64,000 nucleotides of DNA from Imbricaverruca yamaguchii (taxonomy: Eukaryota; Arthropoda; Thecostraca; Neoverrucidae): assembly GCA_034440575.1 (NCBI GenBank), contig JAOTOL010001626.1, forward strand, positions 586,001 through 650,000, given 5' to 3'. Numbering within the stretch: position 1 is the stretch's first letter; each line of letters starts with the position of its first letter. The translations under genes were made by a program, and so were the position numbers. Positions 56,049 through 64,000 of the stretch are shown piece after piece. Under the pieces are notes generated by a model. That model did not search any database and had not been told where the DNA came from. It saw only the letters and a program-made list of their open reading frames with translations.

Positions 56049-56640
56049 ACGATTCCTGATCGCAGTCTTGCACCGCAGCTGGTGGTGTCACGCACCGCGG
56101 TCTCGAGCAGTGCTGGAAGCAAGCAATCGCGGCCAGACTCAGGACCAAGCCGATGGACCTGGAAATCCGGGCGGCATAAGCAACTGCTTATTTTCTAACC
56201 CTGCCTTGTTCACTTTTCATTGACCTATAACATCGTAGCTCACGTAAATGCTCGAGCATTCGCCGACAGGTCGGCGTTCCCGAACCTGCGTAATTAAGGG
56301 CGCAGAACTGCGAGCTAGATATTACACACCTGCTCTCGTTCTGTGGAATCAGTGTAATATTGCGCAATGATGCGGAGATAATAACAGCGATCAAAATATG
56401 AGATTCGTGAGAAAACAACTATCAGGCTACCGATGCACGTGTTTTTATCTCATGGAATGCGTGTTGAATAGAATAATTCAAACGCGCGCCGGAGGGCCTC
56501 TCACATAACGCGACCCGGGGAGAGTCGGGCTCAGTCCCATCAAAAGAACTCAGAAACTATTGAAGTTAGAGCTAACAATTGTTGGGAGGGGAAATTATTC
56601 ATGTTGTGAACTCACTGTAGGATGGGCACGAATGATTAAT

Positions 56641-56684
56641 TTTGGTCGATGCGCCCTAAAGCCCACATAACTAAGTAACTGACC
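56641..56684 (+). mobile_element. Micro-SINE copy, 5'-truncated
   Basis: GGTCGATGCGCCCTAAAGCC, CACATAACTAAG. Possible decayed duplication CTCACTGTAGGATG / CTCACTAGTATG around it. Confidence 0.65.
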
Positions 56685-57065
56685 TCACTAGTATGAATTT
56701 CATGACGCCAGGTCAATGCCTTCATGGTCAAATGAGGTCCAGATCGGACGGCACACCGCGGCGACGAAACCTTTGTGACCTTAACCGTGCGGCGAGCGGT
56801 TGGTCGACTATGCGCACGGGCAGTTCCTATTTTTCCAACGAATTTTACCATTTCTTCTTCATCGGATGCAATTAACAATTTTCAGCCACACAATTTCATT
56901 ACTATATCTCTATTTGCTTATGAGATATCGTCGAAAAATGGGAGGGATGGGCGGATTCCCCCCCCCCCGGGTGCGCATGTCAAGATGGTCCAACTACGAT
57001 TGTTTTGCATCTGCCTAATGTAGTCATTAAAAGACGTACTGAACCAGAACATATTGGGACGTTTG

Positions 57066-57093
57066 AATGCCCTTAAACTCAAATAGCTAACTC
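57066..57093 (+). mobile_element. Micro-SINE tail fragment, 28 bp
   Basis: AATGCCCTTAAACTCAAATA, GCTAACTC between GGACGTTTG (57057-57065) and GGACGTTTG (57094-57102). Confidence 0.65.
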
Positions 57094-57464
57094 GGACGTT
57101 TGGGTAGTCACTTGTACGGCCTGATACGACAGGTGCATTTTTTTCGCATTTGAAGGGCCCTTGTCTCATAATGGCACCTTGGGGCCGACTAAATAACTTC
57201 AACTTTTTACAAGGGACCCCGTGGTGGATCCCCCATCGGTTCAGGTCCGCTCATCTCCTGGTTGTGTTCTTCCCCCCTCCCTCCCTCTGGTATTGATGCA
57301 AAATGCATTAATGCCATTGGCGAATGAATGTGCATTCTTTATTTGCAGATCGTAGATATATAGATATAGATAGATGATCAAGCCTGCAGATATGAAATTT
57401 TGAATATCAGTAAAAAAAAAAATCCAATTAATGTAGCACCCAGCTTATTGTTTGTGTTGCGTTA

Positions 57465-58045
57465 CGTGGCGTGGGTCATGGTTCGTCGAGTGAGGGGATG
57501 TGGGTAAGACATGTAGCTCATGCATTTGTTCGTCGGGTGAGGGGATGGGAGTAAGATATGGCGTGGCTCATTATATGTCGGTCGGGTAAAGGGATGGGGG
57601 TAAGACATGGCGTGACTGATGCATTTGTTTATTGGATGAGTGGATGGGAGTGTGACATGGCATGGCTAATGCATTTGTTTGTTGGATGAGGCGATGGGAT
57701 TACGGCGTGCGTGGCTCATGCATTTGTTTGTTTGGATGAGGAGATGGCAGTAAGACATGACGTGGATCATGCATTTGTGTGTTGGATGAGGGGCTGGGAG
57801 TAAGGCATGACGTGGCTCATGCATTTGTTTGTTGGATAAGGGGATGGGAGTAAGGCATGGCTCATACATTTGTTTGTTGGATGAGGGGATGGGAGTAAAA
57901 CATGGTGTGGCTTATGCATTTGTTTGGAATGGGTGCAATACATGACTTGGCTCATGCATTTATTCGTCGTGTGCTGGGATGGGGGTAAGCATGGCATGGC
58001 TCATGTTTTGTTTGTTGGGTGAGGGGATGTGGGCAAACCATGTCA
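57465..58045 (+). repeat. ~45-60-bp minisatellite, about ten units
   Basis: Units contain GTGGCTCATGCATTTGTTTG, TTGGATGAGGGGATGGGAGT and AAGACATGG. Unit lengths vary through internal deletions. Minus-strand frames rich in MHEP/NKCM are artefacts of it. Confidence 0.92.
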
Positions 58046-59394
58046 AATGATGCTGATGTATTTTCTCTTGGATAGCGCAGTTGGACTTCACGTTCCCAAC
58101 TATATTACTAATGTCCAATACGTGGAAAGTAGGGTCAGGTGTGCACGAGCTGCTGGTTTTATTACGCAATTCAGTCAGATTTTATTATCTGTTTTAGATT
58201 AAGTGCCGTTATTTTGTAGCTATAAGAACAGTTTCTTTCTTCTGCACCATTATTTTGGCAACTAGGTCTACGATGTTTGATGTCTGTTGCATATGCTCCT
58301 GGTTTTTAATAAAGGATGTGGCGACCATCTGTGTATTCGCGTATATTTTGCGGACGTGTTCTTTTTCGGGAGGAAGGGGTAGTTCAGTGGCCAGAATTGC
58401 GGACAGGAAACAAAAACACTCCGAGTACGAAAGTGTTTTACCACAAGGTCCGTCCGCGACCAAGCAATGTGTGAGACAAGCAACACACATGAAAATACGA
58501 AACGGTTATTAAGGAGGAAAATCTTTGGACGTTTTTGCAAGAAGTCTATCAATATTGCCTGCATTTTGTGTGCGATGCGGTCTCATCAAATACCGAACAA
58601 CTGTTATTCAAATTGATTTATTCATATTAAACGATTTCAATGAAATACCTCGTGACTAACATAGACATGTCCCGCGAGCTGGCTCGTGTGAGTACTGGGG
58701 GTTTTATTTCGACACATTCTCTTTACTTTTTACATCAGGAATACATTTTATCACCACGAAACCAGTAAAGATATTGTGTGGTGCCGACGTGAATGCCTGG
58801 ATAACAGGACTAAGTGTTGCTCTTTAGACAATACACTTTAAGTGACCCCGAATGACATACTGGTACTATTTCCCGGCCTCATTAATTATATGCTTACACG
58901 CACGCCGTTAATTTAAATGACGAATTTGCATGCATGCATTATGCATTATGCATGAAGACGAGCTTTGCAAATTCACAGTGCGAACTATATGGAGTAAGGG
59001 GTGTATATCGAAACAATCAGTGCTCATAACGTCCAAGGTGTCTAGAATATGAACATTGCGCGTTGTAGAGTAGGATTCATTGTAGGTTATGATACGGTGG
59101 AGGTTGTGTTGCATCAGATGTTTCGACATTTTGCAGGTTGCCCTGTCAGATGAGTACGTTTGCAGTATTTGGCCTCGTTTGGCAATTTCTCTCCCTAGCA
59201 AGGGCATCCTTAGAGGGAAAACCTTGTGGAAGCATCCAAATGGTGGCACATGGTGCAAACACCCCATGGTTGGCACACCTGGGATACAGACGTGCACTAC
59301 CTTTGATAATAACGATGTCTAAAATTATGGCAAGAAACCACTGATAGCAACATAGCACATGCACTAATATGTGGTTATCTGATTGCATTTGCAG
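58046..59394. other. Spacer, nothing recognised
   Basis: No cassette or matched repeat; several overlapping frames without domains. Confidence 0.4.
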
Positions 59395-59582
59395 GTGGCT
59401 TTTGGCATTCGGGCAAGACGTGTGAAATATGCGAGCGCGAGTTTTCTGCGTATTCGACCTACAGAGACCACTTGGCCATGCACCGTGGCGAGACCAGGTG
59501 TCCTGTATGTAACCAAGTGTTCTCGGCGAAGAACAGCGTGCTCAGGCATGTGCGCCGTGTCCATCGGACTAGTGTCGACTAG
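59395..59582 (+). CDS. Alternative terminal exon 17: two C2H2 fingers
   Basis: Acceptor GCATTTGCAG ends at 59394. The correct frame has no ATG and is missed by start-based searches. About 63 residues: GFWHSGKT lead-in (WHSG for WYPG), finger 1 CEICEREFSAYSTYRDH, linker RGETR, finger 2 CPVCNQVFSAKNSVLRH, tail RTSVD and TAG at 59580-59582. The second half of finger 2 is duplicated immediately after the stop, in frame, with a 69-bp period. AATAAA at 59725. Confidence 0.93.
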
Positions 59583-59648
59583 TCAGTGTTCTCAGCGAAG
59601 AATAGCGTGTTCAGGTATGTGCGCCGCGTCCACCGGACTGGCGTGGTT
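59517..59648 (+). repeat. 69-bp in-frame tandem duplication of half a finger
   Basis: GTGTTCTCGGCGAAGAACAG at 59517 recurs as GTGTTCTCAGCGAAGAATAG at 59586. Copy 1 is coding; copy 2 lies after the stop and still reads SVFSAKNSVFRYVRRVHRTG in the same frame. The His ligand of the RHVRR motif is Tyr in copy 2. Confidence 0.92.
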
Positions 59649-59724
59649 TTTAGTTGTCTGACCTTGACACGGCGTCATTGTCATTTTTAGTTGTCTGACG
59701 TGTGTCATCTTCCCACAAGCTCTG

Positions 59725-59730
59725 AATAAA
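59725..59730 (+). promoter_or_regulatory. Candidate polyadenylation signal for exon 17
   Basis: AATAAA 143 bp after the stop, followed by TCTGCGTTTGTTTGCG about 20 bp on. Confidence 0.5.
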
Positions 59731-61029
59731 TCGGAAACCTTTTCCAAAAATCTGCGTTTGTTTGCGAACTCCAGGTTATGCGAGACGTTTGCTTGTGATT
59801 TGCTCACAATGCGAATTTGAAATGAGTTCTGATTGTGATGGTTGTGTTGTCTGAGGATGCCGAGTTATTACGTGGACGTAGGACTGTAATATATTTGAAA
59901 CTAGTTTTGGGTTGATTTTCTGTTGCCCGAAAAGGTTCTCTATCACAGCTTGCACCACTAAAAACAGCTATATTCAAAAGCATCCATTCTACACAGCAGC
60001 GTGTAGTATGGACGTTTTAAGTAGTTCATAGTAATTTCACAAAACAGTATTCTTCGGATAGAAGCCACCGTGCAGCCGTGAGCCGCCATTGGTAAAGGCT
60101 TCCACGCTAAGCAACAAATCAACTTAACCCAACGTTACACACAGACATCGACTGAACTCGAAACATCGATAAAAATGCGATAAAAAATTACCTTTAACGT
60201 AAGGTTACTAAGTGTCGTGCAAGGGCGAGGGTTCAGGGAGCTACGGCGGGCCAATGTCCGGTTCCAACATAGTTTCAAGACCTAAAGCCTAAGCCCAAAG
60301 CCTAACATAACCCGACTTAGTCTCAATACAGTTTTTACAAACACATTGAAGCATCTTTCGTAAACAAACCATGCAAGATACAGTCAAAAAGTGACATATT
60401 TGTGTACGGAAGTGATAAAAGAAACATACAAAGTACACAACGTGACCTCGTGTCAGGCCTGTAGGCACATAATAGGTAAAGCTAGAAAAGGTTGCGTTGT
60501 GCACAACTTGGTTCCTAATAAACATTTTTGAAAACCAGAGATGTATGTATTGGCTACTTATGTTCTGTGAGGTTTTAATTCATCATTTTAATTCCCCTGA
60601 GATATGACATGAGGCGACCCGATGATATAGGCGTTCTAGAGGAAAAAATGCGAACTATTGCTCAGTAACTAACTATTGCAATTTTGCATGCTCAATTAGT
60701 TTCGGATGTGACTTGGCTGACTAAATTACAGTTCATGTTTTTGCTTCCATATCTTGTGGAACACTTCATGAAAATGCAAACGGTAGGCGTTAAAAAAAAA
60801 CATTCCAATAAGGAATGAGGGCGGAAAACATTTTTCCGTTGGTGACACCCATTACCCTTAACTGAGTGTCACCTGCTTCGAAAATTATCAGCATTTTACC
60901 CTGACTTGATCGGTGACCTTGATCTTTGCACGTGACACCTGTGTTGGACTTTTCAGTTCGCATGTCATAAATACTGAAGCACGCAATTGCATCTTTTGGC
61001 CGGGATGTGCTATGGCTATGACTATGGCG
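59731..61029. other. Spacer, nothing recognised
   Basis: No cassette or matched repeat. Confidence 0.4.
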
Positions 61030-61042
61030 AATCCGTCGAATA

Positions 61043-61098
61043 TGGGCGCTAAATGACCAACCATGGTCGATGCGCCCTAAAACCACAATCACACACAC
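61043..61098 (+). mobile_element. Micro-SINE, full length (56 bp)
   Basis: TGGGCGCTAAATGACC, GGTCGATGCGCCCTAAAACC and a CAATCACACACAC tail. Flanked by AATCCGTCGAATA (61030-61042) and AATCCGTCAAATA (61099-61111). Confidence 0.88.
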
Positions 61099-61111
61099 AA
61101 TCCGTCAAATA

Positions 61112-62209
61112 GACTGCACCCCCGCATTGACCGACCTGACCTGGCCTGGAATGTCTATCAAAAGATACAGATAAAACTGTTCCAAATAGCTACGCCATAC
61201 TGTATTCCGCATTCGTATGTTAAAAGATTAGGTCAGTGTAAGTGGGGGTGGGGCTATTGGGGTTAAGTTGACCCTTCCCCGCACTGCGTGGAGTAGGTAA
61301 TTATCCCCCACTGTGAGGGTTAAGGGACTGTACGCACGCTTTTACGGCGTACAGGGGGTTAAGCCATGGCCTTTTATGTTACAGAGGGAGCAACAGGAAG
61401 TTAAGCCCTGACCGATGCATCGATTAACTACACGCTAATATTAGATACAGATTAGTCGTGGCATTTGTTGTCGTGTTACGTGAAGGTCGTACACCTCGCG
61501 GTACGCGGAGTTCGTCCCGCTGCTGCGGTACGTGAGGACCGCCCGAAACCAAGCCGGTCCGAGAATTCCCCATGGAGAAAATTGTTCAGTTGTAGGGAAC
61601 TTGCCCCAACATCCGTCACGCTGATGGTAAGGTGCAGGTGATAGGTCTGACATCACTAGAAGCGTGCAGAATGATGCCACAGATGGCTCAGCATGCATGC
61701 ATCTCTTGCACTGCGTGAAATACCCCATGAAGTTAACTTATCACGTAACTTCATGATAAGCTTGCAAGCATGCGTAGGTTCGCTGTATTCTAGAGTCTGC
61801 GCCCTATAACCCAACAGTCACCATTCAACGTTATCATGGGATTTGGTGTGAACATTTCTGATACGCCGTCAGATGTGCCATAAAGTTTCGATGAAGCATA
61901 GTTCACATTACCAGACATAAATAGCCACGTGATTTTGCTGGATTTGGCAATACATTTATACCATGTGGTTGGGATATAGTCCTTCCATGGCCATGTAGCT
62001 CGGAGTATTTTTTGAATCCTCAGATATAGCTTCGTAGTTTGAGTGCTGGGCCAAGATATTATTTTTCGATATAGACAGCAAGATGCAAACGTGGAGGCTT
62101 GAAAACAATGCAGTCCTGCATAACCAAGTATGCTTGCTACACTGTTGCGTTTGGGTAGGACGACATTGACAGAGCACAAATCCGATCACGTGTGTGATTC
62201 ATTTTGCAG
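61112..62209. other. Spacer, nothing recognised
   Basis: No cassette or matched repeat; a short GGGTTAAG-rich stretch lies near 61255-61400. Confidence 0.4.
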
Positions 62210-62397
62210 GCGGCTCCTGGTACCCGGGGAAGAAGTGCGACGTCTGCGGCCGGCCGTTTTCTGCCTATTCCACCTACAGAACTCACCTGGCCATACACCG
62301 CGGCGAGACCCAGTGCTCCATCTGCAACCTGGTGTTCTCGGCGAAGACGAGTGTGATGCGACATAAGCGGCGTGTACACGGAATTGACACGGCCTAG
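62210..62397 (+). CDS. Alternative terminal exon 18: two C2H2 fingers
   Basis: Acceptor TTCATTTTGCAG ends at 62209; about 63 residues. Lead-in GSWYPGKK, finger 1 CDVCGRPFSAYSTYRTH, linker RGETQ, finger 2 CSICNLVFSAKTSVMRH, tail GIDTA and TAG. Last cassette in the window. Its finger 2 helix (SAK-x-SV-x-RH) matches exon 17 and resembles exons 15 and 16, so these four form a younger sub-group. AATAAA at 62893. Confidence 0.94.
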
Positions 62398-62892
62398 CGA
62401 TAGCGCAGAAACTGTGCTTCCGCTTACGCCTGTGTTGGACCACATCATGCACGTCCTGTCTCGACTGGCTTAGGAGCTGGGCAGTTCGAGTGGGGCCGTT
62501 GCATGTATAATTCAAGCATTGTTTAATGAATGCTCAACGCTTCGGTACCACACCTTTCTGAATGACAAATAGGAGATGAAGGTGAACAGCCAGATGATAA
62601 TTTGGGTTGGGATTACGACTGGGCTGTCCTCTTTGATCTATTCGCCTTGAGAATGTTTGAATATAGCTAAGAATGAACTAAGCCAAGCTCAATAATCTAG
62701 GAATACGCCGTTTGGCATTCAAGCATTCGCCGCTTTAGGCTCTGCTTGCTGTGAACTCCGTTCAAGTTTCGTCAGATGATGTTTCAATTCTGATGCAATG
62801 TCGACGTCACCAGCCCCAGTTTGATCACCATTGTCGTTCTTCACACAGCCTCTCATGCGGGCTCCTTGATGCTGTCGGAATGTGAATTTGGG

Positions 62893-62898
62893 AATAAA
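62893..62898 (+). promoter_or_regulatory. Candidate polyadenylation signal for exon 18
   Basis: AATAAA followed by GTGAGTGG, 496 bp after the stop. Confidence 0.35.
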
Positions 62899-62949
62899 GT
62901 GAGTGGACTCATGCTGATCTTTATTCCTGAAATATTAGAGTTGCTCCGA

Positions 62950-62955
<6 letters not shown>

Positions 62956-62997
<42 letters not shown>

Positions 62998-63021
62998 TGT
63001 GTGTGTGTGTGTGTGTGTGTA
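62956..63021. repeat. TA then GT microsatellite
   Basis: About 20 TA units directly followed by about 11 GT units. Confidence 0.95.
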
Positions 63022-63344
63022 TTTATATATATCAATGGCCATGTATATACATATATATGCATATACATACATACATGTATACATATAGTTTTCATAATTA
63101 ATGCACTTGAAACCAGTGTAGTCATGTGATTATCCCAGATGCTAAATACTGTTTTTGGCGTCACTGGCTTCGAGAGGTAGTGTGCTTCAAGCGGGTGAGT
63201 TAATTTCCTAATGCGTGCAATTGAGTGCTTCCTAAAGTTTTTTTTTATATCTTTGTTTTGCTTTTGGTGATTAATTTGCGTATGGAACCGTGCAGATATT
63301 GCAACACGAATGTAACACACGGTTACTTTTTAAAAACTTTTAAC

Positions 63345-63830
63345 GGTTAATTTATGCCTCTTACTTTTGCACCAACTGCGCCTGGTGGCGGCCATTAATC
63401 AAAATTAATTGGTCACTTATTAACCAATTAATTTCGGTTAATGGGCATTTCCAAATATGCCTGGTTGCGCTCGGTTAATACAACGATTCTACTGATCATG
63501 CAGAAGTAGAAAGGTTCCGTTAACCGTTCGCCACCATGCATAGCTGGCCACCCATCGACCAAAATTACTTGTTTAATGAGTGGCCAACTATGCCTGGTGG
63601 CGCCCATTAACCAAAATTAATTGGGAACTTATGAACCAATTATTTTTGTGGGAGACATTTAGCAACCCATTGAATTCATTGGTTATTTGGTGGTCAATTT
63701 AGGTTAATGAGCTCCACCTGGCATAGTTTACCATCCATTAACGAAAATCAATTGGCAAGTGGGCTGCCGATTAATTTTGGTTAATGGACGCCATCAGACA
63801 TGGTTAGAACACACTAACCTAAGTAAATTT
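63345..63830. repeat. Palindromic tandem repeat
   Basis: Four or so copies in alternating orientation of GCCTGGTGGCGCCCATTAAC, CAAAATTAATTGG and its complement (GGTTAATGGGCGCCA). Each unit can fold on itself; the next unit repeats the palindrome. Immediately followed by a SINE. Confidence 0.82.
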
Positions 63831-64000
63831 GGGGGACAAGTAGCCTAGGGGGGTAAGTTGCTCGTCTCACAATCGAAAGGTTGTGGGTTCGAGTCTCGCT
63901 TGTCGCTACTCTTCGCCCGCGACCAATCGGCGTGAGAGATTGGCGACGCTACATGACTCAACGGTCGGTGTGTCGTAAAACCCAATAACCAACCAACCAA
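63831..64000 (+). mobile_element. tRNA-headed SINE, family A (copy 4), near-consensus
   Basis: GGACAAGTAGCCTAGGGGGG head, AGGTTGTGGGTTCGAGTCTC B box, CGCGACCAATCGGCGTGAGA, GGTCGGTGTGTCGTAAAACC and a (CCAA)n tail running off the window. The best-preserved family A copy; its right target duplication is not visible. Confidence 0.88.

Noticed and set aside
57666..58169. Met/His/Asn-Lys-Cys repeat protein
   Set aside because: Shadow of the minisatellite at 57.5-58.0 kb.
2226..62397. Eighteen separate small zinc-finger genes, or a prokaryotic gene cluster
   Set aside because: No start codons in place, every unit begins at an AG acceptor in one phase, and SINEs, LINEs and AATAAA signals show animal nuclear DNA.

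Overview
The window is animal nuclear DNA, rich in introns and repeats. Its main content is one long series of alternative 3' terminal exons. All 18 recognisable cassettes lie on the + strand. Each starts right after a 3' splice site (pyrimidines plus AG), enters the reading frame at the second base of a codon, encodes two linked C2H2 zinc fingers with an invariant-looking HRG-T linker, and stops 50-95 residues later. None has its own start methionine. This is the layout of arthropod BTB/zinc-finger loci of the lola, mod(mdg4), tramtrack or broad type, where one constant 5' part is spliced to one of many zinc-finger 3' exons. The constant exons are not here and should lie to the left. An arthropod is most likely; a chelicerate such as a tick is only a guess.

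Layout: 1-16 kb holds cassettes at 2.2, 4.4, 8.0, 9.9, 11.5, 13.2 and 15.5 kb plus a relic near 6.5 kb. 15.7-23.3 kb has no cassette; it is filled by a 2.4 kb DNA transposon with ~495-bp inverted termini and an intact 263-codon ORF, tandem repeats and TTAA-bounded MITEs. 23.3-35.2 kb has cassettes at 23.3, 26.7, 28.8 (frameshifted), 32.4 and 35.0 kb, and an insertion joining a metallothionein-like sequence to a LINE 3' end. 35.2-47 kb has one cassette (40.2 kb) among minisatellites, SINEs and MITEs. 47-62.4 kb has cassettes at 47.2, 49.2, 54.8, 59.4 and 62.2 kb and a decayed 2.7 kb DNA transposon (51.5-54.2 kb).

The mobile-element background is unusual. Three tRNA-headed SINE families occur, and about 18 copies of a tiny element only ~53 bp long when complete. 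That element carries GGGCGC...GCGCCC and a tail like that of the larger SINEs, and many copies are flanked by 9-15 bp target-site duplications. One sits in frame inside the transposon ORF. It is the best candidate here for an undescribed system.

Working together: every cassette shares the same splice phase and two-finger scaffold, while the predicted DNA-contact positions differ. The locus therefore looks like a set of interchangeable DNA-binding ends for one dimerising regulator. Duplication, local sequence exchange and decay (28.8, 59.4 and 6.5 kb) are visible in the array.
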